Positions 46,390 to 54,093 of a stretch of 64,000 bases of DNA are shown in pieces. This DNA is from an uncultured Lachnospiraceae bacterium (GTDB lineage: Bacteria > Bacillota > Clostridia > Lachnospirales > Lachnospiraceae). The number at the start of each line of letters is the position of its first letter. The first letter of the stretch is position 1. The stretch is from NCBI GenBank assembly GCA_934351925.1, contig CAKRJT010000006.1, positions 62,001 to 126,000 on the forward strand. The letters run 5' to 3'. A program made the position numbers and the translations under genes. The notes under the pieces were generated by a model. That model ran no database searches and had not been told where the DNA came from. It saw only the letters and a list, made by a program, of their open reading frames with translations.

Positions 46390-49238
46390 AGATTTCATTA
46401 GATGGATTGTGGGAGGTCAGGTTAGCGGACGGCACAAGAGGACAGATGGGGCTGCCTGGAACCTTGGATGAGAATAATATTGGACATAAGGACTGCGGTG
46501 CAAATCAGTGGCACCCTGATGCGGCGCTTGGAAATGCGGACGGCGAGGTTGACAAGGACGCTCCGATTGCGACGCGATTTACAAGGCGGCACACCTACGA
46601 GGGCGAGGCGCTTATAAGCCGCAGTATTAATATAGATGATTACGGAAATGACAGGCTGTTCGTGAAGGCAGAGCGCGCCCGCGCACTTAAGCTGCTGGTG
46701 GACGGCAGGGAATGTAAAGAGTTTGTTCACGGGACACTGAGCACTCCGTATATTTTTGAGCTTACGGGAGTAAAAACGGGGGAGCATGAGCTGACTTTTG
46801 TGTCGGACAACAGCTATCCCGGCATGCCAAAGGACGCGATATGCTACTCGTCCGCGGCGACCGACGAGACGCAGACGAACTGGAACGGTGTTATCGGCGA
46901 GATAGTGATGTATACCAAGCCGGAGAATTTTATCTCTGCAGTGAGAGTTTATCCGAAAAAATCCGTGACGGGCTTCTGCGTTGATGTGCAGGTTGATGTT
47001 GTGATGAAGCAGGGGCAGCAGGCTCGTGTTGTGTTAAGTTCAGATGCGCTGGCACAGGGAGAGGTGACAGAAATAGCAGATGGCGGCATATATTATCCGA
47101 ATAATTCCGACAACATAAAAACTTATAGATTTACAGGTCTTGCACTGAAAGACGATGTAAAGCTCTGGGACGAGGGAGAGGGAAATCTTTATGAGCTTAC
47201 TGCAAAGCTGCAAATTATGGAGAGTGAAGCCGGAAAAGAACCTGACGGGTCGAAGGCGGTAGATGATGAGTGCACGGTAAGCTTCGGTGTGAGAAGCTTT
47301 GGCGATGACGGCAGGGGCAGACTTGCGTTAAACGGCAGAACAATCTTTCTAAGGAGTGAGGCTAACTGTGCCGAGTATCCTGAGACGGGACATTCTCCGA
47401 TGACGGTTGACGAGTGGATGGAGATACTTAGAAGGTACAGAAGCTATGGAATTAACTGTGTGCGTCTCCACTCACACTGCGAGCCGGAGGCGGCATTTAC
47501 CGCGGCTGATGAGCTGGGAATGTTGCTGCAGCCCGAGCTGTCGAACTGGAACCCGCGCGATGCCTTTGAGACGGACGAGAGCTATGAGTACTACAGGGCA
47601 GAGCTTGCAGGGATAATAAGGACATATGCAAATCACCCTTCCTTTGTGATGCTGACACTCGGAAATGAGCTTCAGACCAAAGAGAAGGGCGGCGAGAGAA
47701 TGAGCGGGCTCGTAAAGCTTGCAAAGAGCCTTGACGATACGCGAATGTACGCAAACGGTTCAAACACCTTCTACGGGGAGCAGGGCTGCGACAAGGAGAG
47801 CGATTTCTATACCTCGCAGAGCTGCCATGAGGTCGTAATCCGCGGAACCTTTTCGGGCATGCGCGGATATATTAATGAGAATTATCCGTCGGCTGACCAT
47901 GACTACAATGGTGCGATGGAGAAGATAAGGGAGCAATATAAAAAGCCTGTTTTCAGTTTCGAGGTGGGACAGTTTGAGGTGCTGCCTGACTTTGACGAGC
48001 TTGATGAGTTTAAGGGAATTTCCGACCCTGTCAATTTGCAGCTCATAAAAAAACGTGTCGAGGAGAGAGGACTTCTTGAAAGCTGGAAGGAGTATGTCGA
48101 GGCGACGGGAGAACTCTCGAGGCTTGCGTACCGCGAAGAGATTGAGGCGGCGATGCGTACAAAGGCTTTGTCGGGAATATCGCTTCTCGGACTTCAGGAT
48201 TTTCCCGGGCAGGGAACGGCGCTTGTCGGCATGATGAACTCGCACCTTGAGCCGAAGCCCTTTTCATTTGCAGAGCCAGGGCGGTTTGCAGAGTTTTTTA
48301 AGGAGAGCATGCCGCTTGTAAGGCTGCCGCGATATACCTACGAGACAGGTGAAAGGCTTGTGGCACGGGTCGAGGTGGCGAACTTTGGAAAAAATGAAAT
48401 TGCGGGTGAGGCAGTATTTTCGATAGAACTTAGAAAATGTGCGTCGAATGTGGAAGAAAAAGGTGATAAAGAACAGCAAAATGCTAAAGCTTCGTGTACA
48501 ACCGAAAATGTCGTATCGCTTGCAGGCGGAAGTCTTGGAATGGCACACTGCCCTGCGGGTGAGTACACCTGTGTCGGCACGATAGATATTACGCTCGACT
48601 TTGTCGATAAATCCTCGGCACTCACGCTCACCGTAAATGTCGGAGGCTGCACAAGCTCGTATCCGCTGTGGGTATATGAGAGGGTGATGCCTGTGTGCCC
48701 TGAAAATGTTTACGAGACGAGGGTATTCGATGAGAAAACCAAGGATATACTAAGGCAGGGCGGAAGAGTATTTTTGGCACCTGATGCGGACAAGGAGAGC
48801 CTGCCGGCTTCCATAAAGACACAGTTTACGACGGATTTCTGGTCGGTAGGAACCTTCGCCGAGCAGGAGGGCGGAATGGGACAGCTCATTGATGCCGCGC
48901 ACCCTGTTTTCAGGGATTTCCCGACGGATAAGCACACCGACTGGCAGTGGTGGGCTATGGCTGTAAAGCGTGCCATAATACTTCCGAGAACCATGAAAGC
49001 CATAGTGACCGAGATGGACAGCTATGCATTCCTTCGACCGATGGCACAGCTGATTGAATTTAACTGTATGGGCGGAAGGGTGTTATTGTCGGCCATGGAG
49101 CTTCACAGGAGTCAGGGATATCCGGAGGCAAGGGCACTATTAAGTTCGATATATAAGTATATGGCGGGTGACGATTTCGCACCGCAGCAGGAACTCTCGG
49201 AAAAAGAAATAACACTTGACCTAAAGTTAGGTTTATGA
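46386..49238 (+). CDS. Glycoside hydrolase family 2 (beta-galactosidase-like)
   Basis: 950 residues from the ATG at 46386, overlapping the MocR stop (ATGA). The N-terminal jelly-roll sugar-binding domain starts ISLDGLWEVRLADGTRGQ and LPGTLDENN. An immunoglobulin-like domain follows (about 190-310), then the TIM barrel with NCVRLHSHCEPEAAFTAADE and LLQPELSNWNPRDAF. The acid/base is Glu428 in LTLGNELQ and the nucleophile is likely the Glu in FSFEVGQFEVLPDF. A long C-terminal part (about 640-950) of beta domains is unassigned. No signal peptide. Substrate is not shown by the sequence; a plant or host beta-glycoside is likely. Confidence 0.87.
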   Translation: MKISLDGLWEVRLADGTRGQMGLPGTLDENNIGHKDCGANQWHPDAALGNADGEVDKDAPIATRFTRRHTYEGEALISRSINIDDYGNDRLFVKAERARALKLLVDGRECKEFVHGTLSTPYIFELTGVKTGEHELTFVSDNSYPGMPKDAICYSSAATDETQTNWNGVIGEIVMYTKPENFISAVRVYPKKSVTGFCVDVQVDVVMKQGQQARVVLSSDALAQGEVTEIADGGIYYPNNSDNIKTYRFTGLALKDDVKLWDEGEGNLYELTAKLQIMESEAGKEPDGSKAVDDECTVSFGVRSFGDDGRGRLALNGRTIFLRSEANCAEYPETGHSPMTVDEWMEILRRYRSYGINCVRLHSHCEPEAAFTAADELGMLLQPELSNWNPRDAFETDESYEYYRAELAGIIRTYANHPSFVMLTLGNELQTKEKGGERMSGLVKLAKSLDDTRMYANGSNTFYGEQGCDKESDFYTSQSCHEVVIRGTFSGMRGYINENYPSADHDYNGAMEKIREQYKKPVFSFEVGQFEVLPDFDELDEFKGISDPVNLQLIKKRVEERGLLESWKEYVEATGELSRLAYREEIEAAMRTKALSGISLLGLQDFPGQGTALVGMMNSHLEPKPFSFAEPGRFAEFFKESMPLVRLPRYTYETGERLVARVEVANFGKNEIAGEAVFSIELRKCASNVEEKGDKEQQNAKASCTTENVVSLAGGSLGMAHCPAGEYTCVGTIDITLDFVDKSSALTLTVNVGGCTSSYPLWVYERVMPVCPENVYETRVFDEKTKDILRQGGRVFLAPDADKESLPASIKTQFTTDFWSVGTFAEQEGGMGQLIDAAHPVFRDFPTDKHTDWQWWAMAVKRAIILPRTMKAIVTEMDSYAFLRPMAQLIEFNCMGGRVLLSAMELHRSQGYPEARALLSSIYKYMAGDDFAPQQELSEKEITLDLKLGL

Positions 49239-49320
49239 GATATAATTGAAAATTGTGTTTGACTATATTTACTGAACCTAGAGACAATAATTATAAACAT
49301 GCATTAAGGAGGAAATAAAA

Positions 49321-50190
49321 ATGCAGGAATTTACACAGCAGACTTTTACACAGGAGAGAGCTCTCTTCCATACTGTTGACGCTAAGATAAGCGATTCGGT
49401 GTTCGACGTGGGCGAGTCACCTCTCAAGGAGTGCAGAAAGCTTGACATAGATACCACGCTTTTCAGATATAAGTATCCTTTATGGTACTGTAAGGATGTC
49501 AGCCTTAGAAATTGTACATTTTTTGACATGGCAAGAGCCGGAATATGGTACACGGACAATGTCAGCCTTGAGGATACGGTTATAGAGGCACCGAAGAATA
49601 TCAGAAAGGCTGACGGAGTTACACTCCGCAATGTATCCTTCCCGAATGCCGCCGAGACACTCTGGAACTGCAATAACGTGACGATGGAGAACGTGTTCGC
49701 AAAGGGCGATTATTTCGCATTTAACACCAATAACATCAAGGCTGACAATTTTACGCTTGTGGGAAATTATTCCTTCGACGGAACTAAGAATATGGAAATC
49801 CGTAACTCGAAGCTTCTCTCCAAGGACGCTTTCTGGAACACGGAGAATGTCACGGTGTATGACTCCTTCATATCGGGAGAGTATCTTGGCTGGAATGCGA
49901 AGAACCTCACTCTCATCAACTGCACAATCGAGAGCCTTCAGGGAATGTGCTACATCGACAATCTCGTTATGAAGAACTGCAAGCTCATCAACACCACGCT
50001 TGCTTTCGAGTACTCGAGCGTGGATGCTGAGATAACAAGCGGCATTACAAGCGTTCTGAACCCATCATCGGGAACAATCAAGGCTGACTACATCGACACC
50101 CTTATCATACAGAAGGACTACATTGATGAGGGAAAGACCAAGCTTGTATGCGGCGAGATTAAGAATAAGACGGATGAGATTGTGTGGTAG
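49321..50190 (+). CDS. DUF3737 beta-helix protein
   Basis: 289 residues; ATG behind TTAAGGAGGAAATAAAA. The whole chain is a run of about 20-residue steps (SLRNCTFFDMARAG, VTLRNVSFPNAAET, LTLINCTIESLQGM), a right-handed parallel beta-helix. It matches DUF3737, a family of unknown function nearly always found with PatB/MalY-type lyases, as here: the lyase start is 15 bp downstream. No secretion signal. Its job is unknown; the pairing suggests a shared substrate or complex. Confidence 0.88.
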   Translation: MQEFTQQTFTQERALFHTVDAKISDSVFDVGESPLKECRKLDIDTTLFRYKYPLWYCKDVSLRNCTFFDMARAGIWYTDNVSLEDTVIEAPKNIRKADGVTLRNVSFPNAAETLWNCNNVTMENVFAKGDYFAFNTNNIKADNFTLVGNYSFDGTKNMEIRNSKLLSKDAFWNTENVTVYDSFISGEYLGWNAKNLTLINCTIESLQGMCYIDNLVMKNCKLINTTLAFEYSSVDAEITSGITSVLNPSSGTIKADYIDTLIIQKDYIDEGKTKLVCGEIKNKTDEIVW

Positions 50191-50205
50191 AGAATGGAGA
50201 TTGGC

Positions 50206-51390
50206 ATGAAAGACGAATACAGAAAGCTTTTTGATACACCTGTTGACAGGCGCGGCACACATTCACTTAAATGGGACGTGAAGGAAAGTGAGCTTCCGAT
50301 GTGGGTTGCGGATATGGATTTTAAGACGGCGCCGGCAATCATCGAGGCACTTAAAAAGAGAGCTGAGCATGGAGTGTTCGGCTACTCAATAATACCGGAC
50401 GAGTGGAACGAGGCATACTGCGGCTGGTGGGAGAAGAGACACCATTTCCATATCGAGAAGGACTGGCTCATATTCGCCACAGGCGTTGTGCCTATCCTCT
50501 CAAGCGTGGTGAGAAAGCTCACTACACCCGGAGAAAATGTGCTCATTCTGACTCCGGTTTACAATATTTTCTTCAATTCCATAGTAAACAACGGACGCAA
50601 TGTGTTACAGTGCCCGTTAAGCTATGAAAATGGCGAATATTCGATTGATTTTGACAGGCTTGAGGAGGCTATGGCACAGCCGCAGACCACGATGATGATT
50701 TTCTGCAATCCTCACAATCCGGTCGGAAAGATATGGGACAGGGAGACACTCGCACATGTGGGTGAGCTTGCGAAGAAACACCATGTCATAGTTGTATCAG
50801 ACGAGATACACTGCGACATAACGGATCCTGACAAGGAGTATGTTCCGTTTGCTTCCGCATCGGATATCTGCCGCGAAATCAGCATTACCTGTGTGGCACC
50901 GACAAAGGCTTTCAACATGGCAGGCTTGCAGACGGCAGCAGCGATAGTTCCGGACCCATTCCTGCGCCACAAGGTAAACCGTGGGCTCAACACCGACGAG
51001 GTGGCAGAGCCGAATGCTTTTGCGATATGGGCGGCGGTTGCAGCCTTTAACGAGGGCGTCGAGTGGCTCGATGCCCTCAGGGAATACATCTACGAGAACA
51101 AGCAGATAGTGACCGGGTTTATAGAAAAGGAGCTTCCGCAGATAAAGCTCATATATTCAGAGGCAACCTATCTTCTGTGGCTCGACTGCTCGGCGGTGTG
51201 CGATAACTCCGAGGAGCTCGCCGACAGCATAAGAGAGCGCACGGGACTCTATCTCTCGGACGGTGTCCAGTACGGACGCACCGGGGAGAAATTTTTAAGA
51301 CTCAATATCGCCTGCCCAAGAGAGAGACTTGAGGACGGACTTAGGAGGCTGAAGGACGGGATTGAGGGATACGCTATGTCAGGTAATTAA
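50206..51390 (+). CDS. PatB/MalY-family cystathionine beta-lyase (C-S lyase)
   Basis: 394 residues from the ATG at 50206 (GGAG 6 bp upstream); an ATG four codons earlier is possible. Fold-type I PLP enzyme: LPMWVADMDFKTAPAIIEAL is the branch signature, followed by FGYSIIPDEW, FCNPHNPVGKIW, VSDEIHCDI and the PLP lysine Lys234 in VAPTKAFNMAGLQ. It cleaves cystathionine or cysteine conjugates to a thiol, pyruvate and ammonia. It forms a pair with DUF3737 and ends at a terminator. Confidence 0.95.
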   Translation: MKDEYRKLFDTPVDRRGTHSLKWDVKESELPMWVADMDFKTAPAIIEALKKRAEHGVFGYSIIPDEWNEAYCGWWEKRHHFHIEKDWLIFATGVVPILSSVVRKLTTPGENVLILTPVYNIFFNSIVNNGRNVLQCPLSYENGEYSIDFDRLEEAMAQPQTTMMIFCNPHNPVGKIWDRETLAHVGELAKKHHVIVVSDEIHCDITDPDKEYVPFASASDICREISITCVAPTKAFNMAGLQTAAAIVPDPFLRHKVNRGLNTDEVAEPNAFAIWAAVAAFNEGVEWLDALREYIYENKQIVTGFIEKELPQIKLIYSEATYLLWLDCSAVCDNSEELADSIRERTGLYLSDGVQYGRTGEKFLRLNIACPRERLEDGLRRLKDGIEGYAMSGN

Positions 51391-51392
51391 AT

Positions 51393-51446
51393 GAAAAGTG
51401 TAAGTCTACAGCATATTTTAACATGTTGTCGGCTTACACTTTTTTA
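51393..51446 (+). terminator. Terminator after the PatB/MalY gene
   Basis: AAAAGTGTAAG pairs with CTTACACTTTT across a loop that has its own short inverted bases; a T-run follows. It begins just after the stop codon. Confidence 0.85.
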
Positions 51447-51460
51447 TATAATAGGGTTAA

Positions 51461-51756
51461 GGTGTCAAAACATGCTGATTTAGTCTGTGAGTGTATAACG
51501 TGTTATATTTATGCACATCGACTCTGGTTGTGCGAAGCAAGATGTTTTAAGGACTCTGATACTTGTTTTTTATATGTGCCGCCACCGTTGCAAAACCAGC
51601 CCTCCGTGGCTGTTTGCAACTCAGTCAGCCTCCATGCTGACTGTGGCTGGACAGTGAACAGAGTCCTAAGAACAACTAAGCTCCTCACAAAAGTCGCGAT
51701 ATGCATAAATATAACACGTTATACACAGCTAAATCTATATAGCATGTTTTGTCTCC
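51461..51756. repeat. 296-bp MITE-like element, second copy of the family
   Basis: Ends GGTGTCAAAACATGCT and AGCATGTTTTGTCTCC are inverted with two mismatches. Inner arms GTGTATAACGTGTTATATTT(ATGC) / (GCAT)AAATATAACACGTTATACAC are exact. The interior holds AAGGACTCTG/CAGAGTCCT and further stems, and shares CCTAAGAACAACT with the copy at 44787. No reading frame of note. Confidence 0.85.
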
Positions 51757-51783
51757 AATATCATTTTATAAAAAGAGGAACCA

Positions 51784-52242
51784 ATGCATTTTTTTCAAGT
51801 AAAAAATTCAAATAATTTGACACAGATAATCAGAGCAAGAAGAAGCATACGAAAATACACGGCAGAAAGTGTCACGCGCAATCAGCTTGAGGCGATGATA
51901 GAGGCGGCAAGGCTTGCGCCGTCGGCGAAGAACAGACAGCCGTGGAAGTATATTGTTTATATGGAAAAGTCGAAGGCTGAATTGCTCGAAGTTATGGAAA
52001 AGGCGCTGATAAAGGAGCAGAAGGAGCATGTTTTGCTTCCGAAATCGGCTTGGGCTTTGTCGGAAGCATTTCACACCTTGGAAATTATGAGAAATGCCCC
52101 GGCTGTGATTATTGTGATGAACCCTGATGGAAAATCACCATACGGGCAGCTCATAGGTGCCATAGCGGTCGGATACGCGGACGAAAAGCCGAACCCAAGA
52201 CCGCGGAAGGAGATGGGGGAGATACTTGAGTATAGGGATTAG
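51784..52242 (+). pseudogene. Nitroreductase-family gene with an internal deletion
   Basis: 152 codons are open, but the family needs about 170-190. The N-terminal part is normal: IIRARRSIRKYTAESVTRNQ, EAARLAPSAKNRQPWKYIVY, and RNAPAVIIVMNPDG. The text then jumps from KSPYG to QLIGAIAVGYADEKPNPRPR. The segment that usually lies between (SIGAAIQNMLLAATELGLG to WLG, about 40-45 residues, forming part of the FMN site) is missing in frame. There is no good ribosome binding site before ATG 51784; the MITE-like element ends 28 bp upstream. Probably not functional. Confidence 0.7.
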
Positions 52243-52283
52243 GGAGGAAATTGGGTAGTATTTTTGATTTCGTATTTGGTCAT
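52239..52283 (-). pseudogene. RelE/YafQ-type toxin gene cut after 12 to 14 codons
   Basis: Directly after the antitoxin, in the usual ATGA overlap, an ATG starts MTKYEIKNTTQFPP and stops. MxKYEIKxTTQF is the normal first strand of RelE/YafQ toxins. The rest is replaced by the end of the nitroreductase gene on the other strand. Confidence 0.6.
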
Positions 52284-52561
52284 TCATCAAGGTCTGCAAA
52301 AAGTTCATTTACGTCATGGTATCCTTTGACAGTAGGGTCTTTTGCAATCCTTTCTGCCTCAAGCATAGCAGAGACGGTTTCTTTATTTGGAGAGCCTTCG
52401 GTTATTTTGAAGGGAATTCCGCGCTCGCGCAGTGATTGTCTGACGAAAATATTAAATGCGGTGCTCAGATTCATACCGAGCTCTTCGTATAAAGCTTCAG
52501 CAGCCGCCTTGAGATTACTGTCCATACGAATACTTATATTGCTGGTGGTCGACTTTGCCAT
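52280..52561 (-). CDS. RelB/DinJ-family antitoxin
   Basis: 93 residues; ATG behind AGAGAGGATA. The ribbon-helix-helix start MAKSTTSNISIRMDSNLKAA and LYEELGMNLSTAFNIFVRQSLRE are typical of RelB/DinJ. The C-terminal arm (ETVSAMLEAERIAKDPTVKG) would wrap the toxin. The partner toxin is reduced to a 14-codon stub, so it is an orphan antitoxin. It keeps an intact promoter with an inverted repeat. Confidence 0.92.
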   Translation of the reverse strand: MAKSTTSNISIRMDSNLKAAAEALYEELGMNLSTAFNIFVRQSLRERGIPFKITEGSPNKETVSAMLEAERIAKDPTVKGYHDVNELFADLDE

Positions 52562-52580
52562 GATATCATATCCTCTCTTT

Positions 52581-52622
52581 ATTGATATTTATATTATATG
52601 ATGTTTGCACTAAAATATCAAT
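52581..52622 (-). promoter_or_regulatory. Antitoxin promoter with flanking inverted repeat
   Basis: On the minus strand TTGATA (52621-52616), 17 bp, TATAAT (52598-52593). ATTGATATTT and AAATATCAAT (52581-52590 and 52613-52622 on the plus strand) form a perfect 10-bp inverted repeat over both promoter boxes, as expected for RelB-type autorepression. Confidence 0.65.
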
Positions 52623-52797
52623 ACATTGCACGAAAAATACAACAAAATAATTTGGCTTCAGGATTTGCATAATATAATTTTAAAAATGTATAAAAACTGC
52701 AATAATCTGGTTATTAAATCTAAGTGGATAGCAGATTGTTAATTTAAAGTGCATTATAGAAAATGGAGAAGGGGCTGTAAAATAAGCCCATGATAAA
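52623..52797. other. AT-rich spacer, nothing recognised
   Basis: No reading frame, repeat or promoter that I can support lies in this stretch. Confidence 0.5.
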
Positions 52798-52850
52798 AAC
52801 GCCGAAACCGGTCAATTGAGGTGTCGTCTCAAATACCGGTTCCGGCGTTT
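52798..52850. terminator. Symmetric palindrome, probable bidirectional terminator
   Basis: AACGCCG, AACCGGT and TTGAG on the left pair with CTCAA, ACCGGTT and CGGCGTT on the right. Without a long T-run it is weaker than the others, but it lies at the end of the decayed GldG/DUF4340 gene. Confidence 0.55.
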
Positions 52851-52941
52851 CTATGTATATATCCGCCACCGAGGCAAGGCGCACATTCCTGTATGCTTTG
52901 CTTCAAAGCAGCTTTCATGCAGCTTTTGTCTGGAATAAATC

Positions 52942-53642
52942 TTATTTTTCCGCACTATTTTTACCAAGCACAATAGCGTTCATAGCCTCGATAAGGTCAA
53001 TCGTCCGGCTTCTCGGAACGAGCGCGATTGACTTGCCATCAACGGCAGCCGATAGGCTGTATATTATCCGGGAGTCGTTTATTCTCAGATAATGGTTGTC
53101 GTCGACGGTGCTGATGTCGAGCTTGAAGGAATTTTCAACCTCGTCCTTATCCTCATCCTCCGTCGAGCAGCCTATGTTTATGGTGAGTTCAGGGTCGTCA
53201 AGACCGTACCGGTTTATCTCGTCCTCGACTGCATTATAGGTTACATAGTCCGTGTGCTTTACGGAGCCGACGGTGGAGAGGTAGCTCTTAATCTTTGCGG
53301 TGTCGAGAGCCAGTATCTCATCGCTGTCATGCTTTTATTGTTTGTGAAATAAATATCGTCGGTATCGTCGTCCTCTTTTTCGTAGGTGGTTATATTGTAG
53401 CCGTCCGCCTTTGAAAAAGCTGACTCTGAGGTGTTAAGGAGCGAGGTTACGGCTGCATCGTTATTTGCCGTTCCTATTATAAGTCCCTGTGCGATAGGTA
53501 TAATAGGGAAGTAGTGCTCATCAATGAGCGGATCCGTGATGTCACTGTCAGCCATGTCAGGCATGAGTATGTACGGGCGCTGGAAAGCATAGTGGTCACG
53601 GTCAGCCTCGACGACCACGCCATCGACTGTCTCTCGGGGCTA
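52942..53642 (-). pseudogene. Frameshifted and 5'-truncated GldG/DUF4340-type gene
   Basis: On the minus strand a frame without start reads RETVDGVVVEADRDHYAFQ then PYILMPDMADSDITDPLIDE and HYFPIIPIAQGL, as in the C-terminal region of GldG-type ABC auxiliary proteins. Near 53325 the frame shifts, and the next frame continues DEILALDTAKIKSYLSTVGS and ends SRTIDLIEAMNAIVLGKNSA before TAA at 52942-52944. The second part resembles DUF4340. The N-terminal half and the ABC genes that normally go with it are absent. Confidence 0.65.
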
Positions 53643-53780
53643 TTTACACACAGCAGCGGTAAAAAATATTCTTTTTTCTGTATTTCAGTTGTATATTACA
53701 GCTTGATTGGCTTCGTTGTTGTAATAAGCCGTATGATTTCCCGTATATCAGCTCTTTTTGTAATAATAAGGTGTTAATTT

Positions 53781-53852
53781 TACCACCCGAGATAGAAATT
53801 TGTTAATGCAGGCGGTAATCATAAAGTAAAGCTCATGCTGCCGGGTGGTTTC
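53781..53852. repeat. Inverted repeat with ACCACCCG/CGGGTGGT arms
   Basis: ACCACCCG near 53781 and CGGGTGGT near 53845 can pair across about 55 bp; the interior holds AGGCGGTAATC, a word also present at 7232 and 7378. No function can be assigned. Confidence 0.4.
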
Positions 53853-54006
53853 GACCAGATTAATCCGCAATGTATTATAGCATTATAAGTGGGAGTTTTG
53901 TGGGTGTTCACACAATTTTCAGAAATTGTGGTTGTTAGAATGGCTGGCACCGGAGCTTTTTTGGTTGCTATTGTTGGGAATTGCATCTATAATTTGATTA
54001 GGAGCT

Positions 54007-54038
54007 GTTGAGGTTAAAAGGTATTTTGACCTCAACAC
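54007..54038. repeat. TTGAGGTCAAAAGG-family palindrome, complete copy
   Basis: TGTTGAGGTTAAAA and TTTTGACCTCAACA, separated by GGTA, form a near-perfect 14-bp stem. It is the most symmetric of four copies in the window and lies about 55 bp before the GH51 gene. Confidence 0.75.
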
Positions 54039-54093
54039 TATGTGCTTAAAATATTTCAGAGCGCCCTCTGCGGGCGCGGAAAGGGAGAAGGTT

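Noticed and set aside
53092..53352. Plus-strand open frame of 86 codons in the decay zone
   Set aside because: It lies opposite the recognisable DUF4340 part of the pseudogene and has no motif of its own.
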